NCBI RefSeq assembly: GCF_000807925.1 | Contig: NZ_JRVC01000002.1 | Span: forward strand, 124,001 to 188,000 | DNA: 64,000 bases | From: Novosphingobium subterraneum | Lineage (GTDB): Bacteria; Pseudomonadota; Alphaproteobacteria; Sphingomonadales; Sphingomonadaceae | Direction of reading: 5' to 3' | Part shown: positions 16,708-25,535 of the stretch, piece after piece | How the letters are laid out: the number at the start of each line of letters is the position of its first letter | How positions within the stretch are numbered: position 1 is the stretch's first letter | Made by a program: the position numbers and the translations under genes | Notes under the pieces: model-generated | What the model was told of the DNA's origin: nothing | Seen by the model: the letters and a program-made list of their open reading frames with translations, nothing else | The model's database searches: none

Positions 16708-18789
16708 ATGCGGCAAAGGCTGCCGGTCACCTCGGCGATCCTGACCAATCGGTTCGAGAGACGCAGCTTCGTGCTGGGTGCGCTTCAGGGCGGCGTGGGC
16801 CTGCTTTTGGCAACGCGGCTTGGCTATCTTGCCGTAGCGCAGAACGAGAAGTACGAGGCCGCATCCGAGAGCAACCGCGTGAACCTCACGCTCATTCCAC
16901 CGCGCCGGGGTTGGGTGCTGGATCGATTTGGCAAGGCGCTTGCCGCAAATCGCGCTGATTTTCGCGTCGATCTTATTCCTGACCGGGTCGACGATCCGGA
17001 CAGGACAATGGCCACCTTGGCAGGCTTGCTGTCACTTGCCCCCGACAAGGTGCGCGATATCCGCGACAAGCTCGACAAGGCACGGGGGTTTCAGCCCGTT
17101 GAAGTCGCCTCGAGTCTGGACTGGGACAAGTTCGCAGCGGTTTCGGTCCGTCTGCCGGAACTGCCCGGCGTCATCCCGCAACGAGGCTATTCTCGGTACT
17201 ATCCAGCCGGCGCGTCAGTAGGACATCTTGTGGGCTATGTGGGTGCGGCATCAGCCGAAGACTACGAGAAGGAACGCAATCCACTCCTGATCACCCCCGG
17301 CTTCAAGATCGGCAAGGACGGGCTGGAGAAGCACTTCGAGGCTCGGCTGCGCGGGGTGCCCGGAGCCCGCCGCGTCGAAGCGACCGCCTCCGGGCGTATC
17401 GTTCGCGATCTCGGCACTCGCGAAGACGTGCCGGGCAAACCGATTGCCCTGACGATCAACGCGGGGCTTCAGGACTATGCTGCCCGACGCATCGGACTGG
17501 AATCAGGCTCAGTCGTGGTCATGGACTGCGAGACCGGCGACGTTCTTGCCATGGCATCGATGCCCAGCTTCGATCCCAACAGCTTCTCCGACGGCATCGG
17601 CCGTGTCGAGTGGAAGATGCTGTCCGAAGATGACCACGTGCCGCTGCGCAACAAGGTGCTACGAGGATTGTATCCGCCGGGATCGACCGTCAAGCCGATG
17701 GTGGCACTATCGTTCCTTGAGGCCGGGCTCGATCCCAATGCGAGCGTTGGGTGCGGTGGCGGCCTGCGTGTTGGCAATCGCGTGTTCCACTGCTGGAACC
17801 GGCGCGGCCACGGCACGGTCGACATGGCCAAGGGAATTTACCAGTCCTGCGACGTGTATTTCTACCATTTCGCGCAGCAGATCGGGATGGACAAGATCGC
17901 TGCGATGGCGCGCAGGCTGGGGCTTGGGCAGGAATTCCCGATGCCCTACCCCGGCCAATCCTATGGCACGGTTCCCGATCCGGCGTGGAAGCTTCGCAAA
18001 TACAAGAAGGAGTGGGCCCTTTACGACACCGTGAACGCAACGATTGGCCAAGGGTACATGCTGGTCAATCCGCTTCAGCAGGCTGTCATGGCTTCGCGCA
18101 TCGCATCAGGGCGTGAAGTCATGCCGCGACTGCTGCTGGATCGTAATGCTCCGCCTGTGAAGTCGATGGGTTTCTCGCAGGAACACCTTGATTACATTCA
18201 TGCGGCCATGAGCGAGGTGGTCAATGGCCGTGGCACGGCCGGCAGGGCACGGTTGCCGGTGGACAACGTGCTGCTTGCCGGCAAGACCGGTACCGCGCAA
18301 GTGGTCGGTCTCAACATTGCCAACGGCAAGAGCGGGGCCTGGAAGTACCGCGACCATGGGCACTTCATCTGCTTCGCACCGTTCGACAAGCCGAAATACG
18401 CTTGCGCGGTGGTGATCGAACACGGCGGCGGTTCGGCAGCCGCCTATCCGATCGCGCGCGATGTCATGACCTACATCTTTGCTCCGGGCAAGGCGATGGC
18501 TGTGCTCGAGGAGTTCGAGAAGCAGTGGGGCGGCAACGTGCAGCAGCGCATGTCTTCACGATACAACGCTTTTGCCGCCAAGTATGGGGAGACCGCCCCG
18601 AAGACCGTGCCGGACGACGAATCGTTGACCGAACGGGTAGAGGATGGCCGAAAGACAGCGGAAGAACCAGCAACCGCACAGACTGACGCTGCGGCGCCCC
18701 GGCCTGAACCTGAACAACCGCCGCCCGTTGTCGTCCTGCAACCGGCTGCGCCGAATACTGCGCCTTCCGTATCCGCGGGTGTGCAATAA
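16708..18789 (+). CDS. mrdA: Penicillin-binding protein 2 (peptidoglycan transpeptidase)
   Basis: 693-aa class B PBP, the transpeptidase partner of RodA. ATG 16708 follows AAGAGGA by 7 nt; upstream in-frame starts lie within mreD and are rejected. A single membrane anchor (about 20-42) is followed by the PBP dimerisation domain and the catalytic domain with S326-TVK, S380-C-D and K526-TG-T. The Asp in the second motif (SxD rather than SxN) is usual for PBP2. The last ~90 residues are a Pro/Ala/Glu-rich low-complexity tail beyond the catalytic fold. The stop overlaps the rodA start (TAATG). Confidence 0.96.
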   Translation: MRQRLPVTSAILTNRFERRSFVLGALQGGVGLLLATRLGYLAVAQNEKYEAASESNRVNLTLIPPRRGWVLDRFGKALAANRADFRVDLIPDRVDDPDRTMATLAGLLSLAPDKVRDIRDKLDKARGFQPVEVASSLDWDKFAAVSVRLPELPGVIPQRGYSRYYPAGASVGHLVGYVGAASAEDYEKERNPLLITPGFKIGKDGLEKHFEARLRGVPGARRVEATASGRIVRDLGTREDVPGKPIALTINAGLQDYAARRIGLESGSVVVMDCETGDVLAMASMPSFDPNSFSDGIGRVEWKMLSEDDHVPLRNKVLRGLYPPGSTVKPMVALSFLEAGLDPNASVGCGGGLRVGNRVFHCWNRRGHGTVDMAKGIYQSCDVYFYHFAQQIGMDKIAAMARRLGLGQEFPMPYPGQSYGTVPDPAWKLRKYKKEWALYDTVNATIGQGYMLVNPLQQAVMASRIASGREVMPRLLLDRNAPPVKSMGFSQEHLDYIHAAMSEVVNGRGTAGRARLPVDNVLLAGKTGTAQVVGLNIANGKSGAWKYRDHGHFICFAPFDKPKYACAVVIEHGGGSAAAYPIARDVMTYIFAPGKAMAVLEEFEKQWGGNVQQRMSSRYNAFAAKYGETAPKTVPDDESLTERVEDGRKTAEEPATAQTDAAAPRPEPEQPPPVVVLQPAAPNTAPSVSAGVQ

Positions 18790-19904
18790 TGCCGCGCGCC
18801 TACGTACCGGCGGCGATAGCCAGACAGCCTTGGAGCGTCCTGCTTCCTCTTATCGCGCTGGTTGCCTTTGGTGCGGCGGTGCTGGATTCGGCTGCGGGTG
18901 GGCGCTTCGAAATCTGGTCGATGTCGCATTTGCTGCGCTTTGCGGTTTTCCTGGTGATGGCGATGGTCATTGCCCGTCTGCCACAGGAATTGTTCAGGCG
19001 CATGGCCATGCCGGTTTACGTGGTTCTATGTCTGCTGCTGGTCCTCGTCGAGTTGATCGGCGGCGTCGGTGGTGGCAGTCAGCGCTGGTTGAACCTCGGC
19101 TTTATGACGCTGCAACCTTCGGAACTGATGAAGCCCGGCATCGTGCTCGTGCTGGCGTGGTTCTACTCCGTACTTCCCATCGGCGAGACCCAGGGCTGGC
19201 GTGGACTCGTGCCCGCAGTCATACTGCTTGCCGTTCCGGCAGGTCTGGTCATGCTGCAGCCCGATCTGGGCACGGGCCTTGCGATCAGTTTCGGCGCGGT
19301 GATGGTGATGTTTCTTGCAGGCCTGCCGTTGCGTTGGTTTCTTGGCGCGGGTGCCGCTGGCCTGATCGCTGCGCCCCTCGCCTTCTTTTTTCTGCTGCAC
19401 GATTATCAACGTAATCGCGTGCTGGTGTTCCTCGATCCGGAAAGCGACCCGCTTGGCACCGGATACCACATCACGCAGTCGAAAATCGCAATCGGTTCGG
19501 GCGGGATCATTGGCAAGGGGTTCGGCAACGGATCGCAGAGCCACCTGAACTATCTGCCCGAAGCGCACACGGATTTCGTGTTTGCGACGATGGCTGAAGA
19601 GTGGGGCATGGTAGGCGGCCTCTTCGTGCTGATCGTGTTCGGCCTGATCTTCCGCTGGGGCCTGAAGGTCGCCAACCGGGCACCGGATCGATTCTCACGC
19701 CTGCTGGCAGCGGGCATGACCATGACGATCTTCTTCTACATGTGCATCAACCTGATGATGGTCATGGGCCTCGCACCGGTGGTCGGTATTCCCTTGCCCT
19801 GGATGAGCCATGGCGGATCCTCCATGATGACAAACATGATCTGCATCGGATCGATCATGGCCGTGGAGCGCTGGAGCCGGTCAGGCCAACGAAGCCTGTC
19901 CTGA
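18789..19904 (+). CDS. rodA: Rod shape-determining glycosyltransferase RodA
   Basis: 371-aa SEDS-family protein with about ten membrane helices that polymerises lipid II for side-wall growth. Family motifs present are GGSQRWLNLG, QPSELMKP, LMLQPDLGTGL-like, QSKIAIGSGGIIGKGFGNGSQ and PLPWMSHGGSSMM. It overlaps mrdA by 1 nt, as expected for a PBP2-RodA pair. It is the last gene of the mre operon; two tRNA genes follow. Confidence 0.96.
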   Translation: MPRAYVPAAIARQPWSVLLPLIALVAFGAAVLDSAAGGRFEIWSMSHLLRFAVFLVMAMVIARLPQELFRRMAMPVYVVLCLLLVLVELIGGVGGGSQRWLNLGFMTLQPSELMKPGIVLVLAWFYSVLPIGETQGWRGLVPAVILLAVPAGLVMLQPDLGTGLAISFGAVMVMFLAGLPLRWFLGAGAAGLIAAPLAFFFLLHDYQRNRVLVFLDPESDPLGTGYHITQSKIAIGSGGIIGKGFGNGSQSHLNYLPEAHTDFVFATMAEEWGMVGGLFVLIVFGLIFRWGLKVANRAPDRFSRLLAAGMTMTIFFYMCINLMMVMGLAPVVGIPLPWMSHGGSSMMTNMICIGSIMAVERWSRSGQRSLS

Positions 19905-19982
19905 AAAACGCAAATTTGGGGCTTGGCAGGGCTGATAAAATCGCTATTGGGGCGGCTCCCGAACGGGAATGCCTGATGGCAT

Positions 19983-20058
<76 letters not shown>

Positions 20059-20104
20059 CCATCGCCTTCCCCTCGCCGCCACCAAGCGGCCCCTTGCCGG
20101 GTAC

Positions 20105-20180
<76 letters not shown>

Positions 20181-20271
20181 CCTCCCAATCAGCCAGACCT
20201 GATGGAAACGCCAATTCCGCCTTGGCGTATGCGCGCCTAGCTTTTTGTCATCACGAACAAGGAGAGCAGGC

Positions 20272-20613
20272 GTGGAGAGGGTGACACTGTGGGGATGGAT
20301 CGACTTTGAAGGCAAGGATGCGGCAGCGATTGTTCGCGGTGGCGCGCAATTCATACTGCCGACGTACGAGGAGCGCGGATGCATCTACTATGTCTGGAAT
20401 GCCGATCCGCTCAAGCCTGACCGTATCTGGGTGTTTGAGGAATGGGACAGCATCGAGGCGCTGGCCGAACATCTCGAAGGGCCACTTTACCGCGCCATGG
20501 CCGGCTACCTTGCAGAGGCCGGCATGACCGGTGCAGAGGTCGACAAGTATCGCGTGGTCCAGAAGCAACCGGTGTACGACGGCAGCGGGGTCCCTCAGGC
20601 GGCGTTCGACTGA
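20272..20613 (+). CDS. ABM-fold monooxygenase-like protein
   Basis: 113 aa from GTG 20272, 6 nt after AAGGAGA; an in-frame TTG further up has no ribosome site. The sequence has the antibiotic biosynthesis monooxygenase (dimeric alpha+beta) pattern: a first strand TLWGWIDF, then ERGCIYYVWNADP, the conserved WVFEEWDSIEALAEHL and a final strand KYRVVQ. Members oxidise quinols or degrade haem without metal cofactors; the substrate here cannot be told. It converges on the TonB receptor across a shared hairpin. Confidence 0.75.
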   Translation: MERVTLWGWIDFEGKDAAAIVRGGAQFILPTYEERGCIYYVWNADPLKPDRIWVFEEWDSIEALAEHLEGPLYRAMAGYLAEAGMTGAEVDKYRVVQKQPVYDGSGVPQAAFD

Positions 20614-20621
20614 CTTGACAT

Positions 20622-20652
20622 AAAAAGCGCCGGAACCCGAAGGCTCCGGCGC
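20622..20652 (-). terminator. Intrinsic terminator of the TonB receptor gene
   Basis: On the minus strand the stem GCGCCGGA...TCCGGCGC is followed by TTTTTA. It lies about 30 nt beyond the receptor stop. On the plus strand the hairpin is followed by only a short T run, so it works mainly for the minus strand but may serve both convergent genes. Confidence 0.85.
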
Positions 20653-20683
20653 AAGGTTTTCGCGTCTGGTTCGACGTCGAAGG

Positions 20684-23617
20684 TCAGAACTTGAAGCCGG
20701 CAGCCACACCGTAGCGGCGCGGCTCCAGCGTGAAGATGTTGGTGAACAGCCCCGAAGACTGGTCCGTCACGTACAGACCGGTCGTTGCGTTGTTATTGGT
20801 GATATTCTGGATGTAGCCACGCAGGTACCAGCGATCATCGCGGCCGTTCAGCTGGATCTGGGCGTTCATGACCTCGTAGCCCTTGATCCGGTTGATGTTG
20901 CCATTGAAGATCGTGCCGTAGCTTTCACCGGTGTAGTTGATGTCGAAACGCGGTACGATCGACATGTCGCCCATCTCGATGGTGTACTGGATACCAGCCG
21001 ACCACTTGAACTCCGGCGCCTGCGGCAGTTCGTTGCCCCGGACGTTCTTTTCGATGCCCGAACTGACCCGGATGCCACCGAAGGCGGCACCAGCGGCGCC
21101 AGCCGCCTGCGCTGCAAGCGCACCGCAGATAGAGAACGCGCCAGTGGTGTTCGTGCCGGGAATCGGGGTGGTCGGACGCAGGCCGACACCGGCGTTGATG
21201 GCGTTTACGAAGCCATTTGCCGCCGCAGCGCTGACGCCGGTTACGGCGCAGTTCGAACCAAGCGTGATGTCCTTGATGATCACGGTGTCCGAGCGCCCCG
21301 CCGACACGTCACGGGTATCGACGAAGAATTGATCGCCTACCACCTTGGTCTTGAGATAGCTGGCCGACAGGTTGACCAGCAGGTTCCGCGTCGGAGCCAT
21401 GATTGCTTCTGCTTCAACGCCATAGATATTCGCGTCAATGTTGTCGTTGACCGAAGTACGCGCGGTGATGCGGCTGAGCTGCAGATCCTTGTAGCGATAG
21501 TAGAACGCCGAGAGGTTCAGTTGCAGGGCGCCAAAGCGGTTCTTCGACCCGATTTCAAAGGAATCGACCGATTCCGGCTTGAACGAGTCATTGACCGAGC
21601 CGACCGAAAGCGGCGGGTTGATACCGCCTGACTTGTAACCGCGCGAGTATGACAGGTAAATCAGGTTGTCCGGGCTGATCTGGTAATCGAGCACCGCACG
21701 GCCGGTGAATCTGCCAAAGCTGACCGAGCGTTCCTGGAATGCCTGCACGCCAGCAGTACCCTTGTCGAAGTCGCCAGCCGTTGCATAGTTCAAGGCATTT
21801 TCGAGCGCTTGTGCCCCCACGGGAGCGTAGATTGCACCACCGCCAGCGAACTCACTCGACAGGCCATTGCTGAGCAAGGTGGTGCGTGCCCGGGTGAACT
21901 TCTTGTCGTGGTTATAACGCAGGCCAAGCGTCAGCTTAACCTGGTCATTGAACTTGAAGTAGGTCTCACCGAAGATGCCGTAGCTGTCGAGCGTACCCCG
22001 AGCCGTGTTACTGCGGAAGAAGGGCGAAGGACGGAATACAGCTTGGGGACCGAATGCACCAGTTGCTGCTGCCGCCGCGCCGAGAAGGCCCGCCGCATAA
22101 TCGAGACCGAATGAATTGACGTAGTAATTGTTGTTCGTCGTGATGCCACGCAGGTAATTTGCGCCGATCAGGAAGTTGAACATCCCGTCAAAATCGGAGT
22201 CAATGTGCGCCTCGGCAGCGTACTGCTTGTATTCCTGTCCGGACTCGTCGAAATCAAGCGACGTGTTGGCGCAGACTGCCTTGTTGCCAGCACCATAGAC
22301 GCCGACGTTGTTCGGATCGATGTCGGACTGACAGATCTTTCCGGTGGGACCGTTGGGGATAAGCCTTGCCGCAATCGGGGCGAAGGCAAAGCCCAGCGTC
22401 GGGCTTTGTGCGAATGCAGCTAGAGCGGCCAGACCTGGGTTGCCGACCAGGCTGCGCTGCGTGGCGAGGTTGTAGTCAGAACGGCTGCGGACCGTATTTC
22501 GCGAGAACCCTGCCGTGACGTTCAGCGTCAGGCCGGTGCCAAGGCTTTGCTGCAGCTTGCCCTGGTAGACTTCTTCCTGCGCGAAATAGGTCGGCAGGTA
22601 ATCGATATCGACAGTGCGGACGTCTGCCGGATTAACCACACCGGTATTGGCGTCACCGTCGTTGCTGTAGATGCTGCCGAGGCCAAGCGCAGCAAACGCT
22701 GGTGAAACGGCAATGCCAAGGAATTCCCGCGAAGAGAGCAGCGAGGCGAGGGTCGAGTCTGCGTTTGTCGTCTCGTTTGCAAGCTTGTCGGGCAAGCACC
22801 CCAGAACCCCGGTCGGATCACGATGACAAAGCTGCTTCTGGATGCGGCTGCGATTGTCGTTTTCGCGGAAATAGTATGCCGAAAGATCGATGGTTGTATC
22901 GGGGCTTGGCTCCCAGCGGAGCGAACCACGGAATGCGTACATGTCGCGACCGTCGATACGGCTGTTTGTGCCGATGTTGTAGGTATAGCCGTCACGACGA
23001 TTATACATGCCGGCCACGCGGACGCCCAGCGTCTCGCCCAGTGGGACGTTAACCATACCTTTCAGCCGGACAGAGTTATATTTTCCGTAGTCAGCCTCGC
23101 CTGCAGCACCGAAGCCTGACAGGTCGGGCTTCGCTGTAATGATGTTGACCACGCCCGATGTCGCATTTCGCCCGAACAGCGTCCCCTGGGGCCCGCGAAG
23201 CACCTCGATACGCTCGAGATCGAAGAACTCGGTTTCGAAAAGTCGGCTGGAAACCATCGGCATGTCATTGAGATGGATGCCAGTCGCGGCGTCGCAGGAG
23301 ACGCCGACGCACAAGTCACCGATACCGCGGATGGTAAAGCTGGAGGACGTGAAGTTCGTCTTCGTGAATGTCACGTTTGGCAGCGAAAGCTGCAGGTCAG
23401 TCGAGTTCTGGATCTGCTGTTTCGTCAGGTTCTCAGCTGAGAATGCAGAAACCGCGATCGGCACGTCTTGCAGTGACTGGGCCTGGCGCTGCGCAGTAAC
23501 GATGATTTCCTGCAAACCAATGCCTTCATCGGCGGATTGCGGCGCACTCTGGGCGAAAACCGGTGTAGCGACGGCTGCGGCGCACACGCCCGCAAGCAGG
23601 GAAAGCTTGCCCCTCAT
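20684..23617 (-). CDS. TonB-dependent outer-membrane receptor
   Basis: 977-aa outer-membrane transporter. ATG 23617 follows GAGAGAGAGG and gives a signal peptide ending VFA-QS. A TonB-box-like EIIVTAQR and the plug domain follow (DVPIAVSAF, FTIRGIG, VLRGPQGTLFGRNATSGVVNI, about 45-170), then a 22-strand-type barrel ending in aromatic RRYGVAAGFKF. Several Cys pairs in extracellular loops (e.g. DLCVGVSCD and QLCHRDPTGVLGC) are more than usual for the family. Uptake substrate is unknown. No sigma/anti-sigma pair or substrate enzymes are adjacent, so ligand assignment is not possible from context. Confidence 0.93.
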   Translation of the reverse strand: MRGKLSLLAGVCAAAVATPVFAQSAPQSADEGIGLQEIIVTAQRQAQSLQDVPIAVSAFSAENLTKQQIQNSTDLQLSLPNVTFTKTNFTSSSFTIRGIGDLCVGVSCDAATGIHLNDMPMVSSRLFETEFFDLERIEVLRGPQGTLFGRNATSGVVNIITAKPDLSGFGAAGEADYGKYNSVRLKGMVNVPLGETLGVRVAGMYNRRDGYTYNIGTNSRIDGRDMYAFRGSLRWEPSPDTTIDLSAYYFRENDNRSRIQKQLCHRDPTGVLGCLPDKLANETTNADSTLASLLSSREFLGIAVSPAFAALGLGSIYSNDGDANTGVVNPADVRTVDIDYLPTYFAQEEVYQGKLQQSLGTGLTLNVTAGFSRNTVRSRSDYNLATQRSLVGNPGLAALAAFAQSPTLGFAFAPIAARLIPNGPTGKICQSDIDPNNVGVYGAGNKAVCANTSLDFDESGQEYKQYAAEAHIDSDFDGMFNFLIGANYLRGITTNNNYYVNSFGLDYAAGLLGAAAAATGAFGPQAVFRPSPFFRSNTARGTLDSYGIFGETYFKFNDQVKLTLGLRYNHDKKFTRARTTLLSNGLSSEFAGGGAIYAPVGAQALENALNYATAGDFDKGTAGVQAFQERSVSFGRFTGRAVLDYQISPDNLIYLSYSRGYKSGGINPPLSVGSVNDSFKPESVDSFEIGSKNRFGALQLNLSAFYYRYKDLQLSRITARTSVNDNIDANIYGVEAEAIMAPTRNLLVNLSASYLKTKVVGDQFFVDTRDVSAGRSDTVIIKDITLGSNCAVTGVSAAAANGFVNAINAGVGLRPTTPIPGTNTTGAFSICGALAAQAAGAAGAAFGGIRVSSGIEKNVRGNELPQAPEFKWSAGIQYTIEMGDMSIVPRFDINYTGESYGTIFNGNINRIKGYEVMNAQIQLNGRDDRWYLRGYIQNITNNNATTGLYVTDQSSGLFTNIFTLEPRRYGVAAGFKF

Positions 23618-23674
23618 AGTCAGACCTCTCTCTCCAGCGGCCCCCGTCATTAACCGCGGGTGACCTGGAGACAG

Positions 23675-23701
23675 GACATAACTTCAGCAATTCTTTGTCA
23701 A
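23675..23701 (-). promoter_or_regulatory. Possible sigma-70 promoter of the TonB receptor gene
   Basis: On the minus strand, a perfect -35 TTGACA and a TATGTC -10-like hexamer are separated by 15 bp, which is short. The predicted leader is about 50 nt. Tentative. Confidence 0.35.
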
Positions 23702-23769
23702 CCGGATAATTAAAAGTGCGGGTTTCCGTAGGGGAATGCCGTTGCAGAAGAGACCATTCTGGCAAGGTT

Positions 23770-23835
23770 TGCATGAAAATGCATGACATCGTAATGGGGA
23801 AATCTATGCATGATGCGACATTCTAGTGTGCATTA
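23770..23835. promoter_or_regulatory. Cluster of TGCATGA words, possible operator
   Basis: Three exact TGCATGA copies start at 23770, 23780 and 23807, with a TGCATTA variant at 23829. The first two are exactly one helical turn apart. The cluster lies 150-220 bp upstream of the receptor start and upstream of ribH, in AT-rich DNA, so an activator or repressor array is plausible. Confidence 0.4.
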
Positions 23836-23987
23836 TGCTGAATTAGATCGCTATTTTCCGTCACCAGCGAATCGGATGCAAGAATCACCGGCCCAACAAT
23901 CTCGCCCATGGCCTTCCGGCCAAGCTCGCACTATGGCGGGCGCAAACGCGCCCTGCGGATGTGCAATCACTGAAGGATCAAGTTCCA

Positions 23988-24407
23988 ATGGCCAAGTTTC
24001 TGATCGTCGAAGCCAGGTTTTACGATCACCTCAACGACATGCTGATCGCCGGTGCCACGGCCGCTTTAAAGGAAGCAGGCCATAAGGTGGAAGTACTCAC
24101 TGTACCCGGCGCCCTCGAAATTCCCGGCGCCATTGCCCTCGCAGATGAGTCAGGCGATTTCGACGGCTACGTCGCCATCGGTGTGGTCATTCGGGGCGAA
24201 ACCTATCACTTCGAGATCGTAGCCGGGGAAAGCGCACGCGGCATCATGGCGCTGACAATGGATGGCGTCGCTATCGGCAACGGTATCCTAACCGTCGAGA
24301 ACGAAGCGCAGGCCATCGTGCGCGCCGATCCTGCGCAGAAGGACAAGGGTGGCGAAGCAGCGAAGGCTGCACTCGCCCTGCTTGCACTTCGCGAACGCTG
24401 GGCCTGA
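23988..24407 (+). CDS. ribH: 6,7-dimethyl-8-ribityllumazine synthase
   Basis: 139-aa lumazine synthase, the penultimate step of riboflavin synthesis (condensing the ribityl-amino-pyrimidinedione with dihydroxybutanone phosphate). ATG 23988 lies 10 nt after AAGGA. Family motifs: [10 protein letters not shown] (substrate site), [28 protein letters not shown] with the catalytic His, and [13 protein letters not shown]. It is slightly short at the N-terminus, as in many alphaproteobacteria. No other rib gene is adjacent and no FMN riboswitch is apparent. Confidence 0.95.
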   Translation: MAKFLIVEARFYDHLNDMLIAGATAALKEAGHKVEVLTVPGALEIPGAIALADESGDFDGYVAIGVVIRGETYHFEIVAGESARGIMALTMDGVAIGNGILTVENEAQAIVRADPAQKDKGGEAAKAALALLALRERWA

Positions 24408-24411
24408 CCTA

Positions 24412-24939
24412 TCAGCCAACCGGCGCGCAGCGATCGTCGCGGCGCGCCTTGTCTGCCAGATCAAATTCCTTCTGGGTAGGCGCCAACCTACGATCGAGAA
24501 TGATGCCCCGCTCCGTTGGCGTGTAGATGACCGGCAGTTCGACGGGGTGAACCAGCCCACCTTCCTTTTGAAGGATAAAGCGGATGCCGTCCGGGCTGCG
24601 CAGTGAATCCATCACCGCCACGTTGTCTGTATTCGCCGCGAAGACCGATACCGATACGTAGCCCTTGTTTGGGCTGGGCGGGACATCGACAAGTATCGGG
24701 CCGGCAGACAAGTCATAGACGCAACTGGCGTAGGCAAGGTCTGGCGACGGACGAACGATCTGCCGGGAAGCTGCGGTCGTGCGATCTGCGAAGCGGAAGA
24801 CGTTTACGCTTTCTCCGTCGCCGGAGAGCCTCCGCATCGCGATGTGCATTATGACTTGAGGCGCTGCCAATATCGTTGCCATGTGACCGACAGCCACTGC
24901 CGCGATGAAGGCAACGCCATATAGCACCCTGCCCCTCAC
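24412..24939 (-). CDS. DUF1254 membrane-anchored protein
   Basis: 175 aa from GTG 24939, which overlaps the upstream stop as GTGA. One N-terminal membrane helix (about 6-24) is followed by a DUF1254 domain with PSPDLAYASCVYDLSAGPILVDVPP and a YVSVSVFAANTDN strand. DUF1254 and DUF1214 usually occur together, fused or adjacent; here they are split into two short anchored proteins. Biochemical function is unknown. Last gene of a four-gene minus-strand operon. Confidence 0.8.
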   Translation of the reverse strand: MRGRVLYGVAFIAAVAVGHMATILAAPQVIMHIAMRRLSGDGESVNVFRFADRTTAASRQIVRPSPDLAYASCVYDLSAGPILVDVPPSPNKGYVSVSVFAANTDNVAVMDSLRSPDGIRFILQKEGGLVHPVELPVIYTPTERGIILDRRLAPTQKEFDLADKARRDDRCAPVG

Positions 24940-25535
24940 CGGCTTTCTCCGCACGAAATGCGCTCGACCTTCGGGAATGCGATCGAAGCAAAATCCCGCT
25001 GTGCTTGCGAAGCAGGATTGTAGATTCGCAGCGTCAGGTCGAACTCGCCCGCTTGCCTGGTTGACAGCCACGGCATGGCCGGATTGGCCGACGGGCCGAC
25101 TTCCGCCTCCCAGATGCCACGCTGGTCCGGCGTGACTTCCGAGGCGTCGACAGAAAGCGCGTCGTCCTTGTTCTGCGGAAGGTAGTCGTCAGAGGCATAT
25201 GCGGTGATTGACCACCACTTCCCCGGCAACGGCCCGCCGACCAGCCGGTAATGGCAGTCCTCTCGCAGGGGTTCGCCAAGATCATCGACCTTGCGGGTGA
25301 AATAGATTGCCTGGCTGCGGTTGAGCGCCAGCAGTCCTGTCAGCGCCACTCTGGCACGCAGCAAGGGCCCCGCCTCGGCCGATCCGGTTACGCGGCTGCC
25401 ACTCCAGCCGCTGTACTCCTCGCTTCCCATGCCGACGTGCTTCAGCGCAATGATCGCCGATGCAGCACCGACAACGAGGCCGATCGCGACCATAGCAAGC
25501 ACGCCGACAGCCTTTGCGGGGCTACGCACCGACAT
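24936..25535 (-). CDS. DUF1214 membrane-anchored protein
   Basis: 199 aa from ATG 25535, overlapping the upstream gene by 14 nt. An N-terminal helix (about 8-30) anchors a DUF1214 domain with ALNRSQAIYFTRKVDDLGEPL, GGPLPGKWWSITAYASDDYL and the closing DLTLRIYNP. It pairs with the DUF1254 gene directly after it (GTGA overlap), so the two likely form one envelope complex. The GKWWSITAY-type motif is the best-conserved family feature. Function unknown. Confidence 0.82.
   Translation of the reverse strand: MSVRSPAKAVGVLAMVAIGLVVGAASAIIALKHVGMGSEEYSGWSGSRVTGSAEAGPLLRARVALTGLLALNRSQAIYFTRKVDDLGEPLREDCHYRLVGGPLPGKWWSITAYASDDYLPQNKDDALSVDASEVTPDQRGIWEAEVGPSANPAMPWLSTRQAGEFDLTLRIYNPASQAQRDFASIAFPKVERISCGESR

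Larger units (their letters stand above)
23618..23987. other. 370-bp intergenic region between TonB receptor and ribH
   Basis: No convincing gene. It is more AT-rich than its surroundings (about 23690-23860) and holds a possible receptor promoter and a cluster of TGCATGA words, listed separately. No FMN riboswitch pattern is seen upstream of ribH. Confidence 0.6.

Noticed and set aside
20181..20246. Terminator after the second tRNA-Lys (CGCCAA/TTGGCG then T5)
   Set aside because: The T run is 14 nt from a 6-bp stem, too far for a convincing intrinsic terminator.
23961..23987. Nine-codon longer start for ribH
   Set aside because: The extension removes the AAGGA spacing and does not match the family N-terminus.
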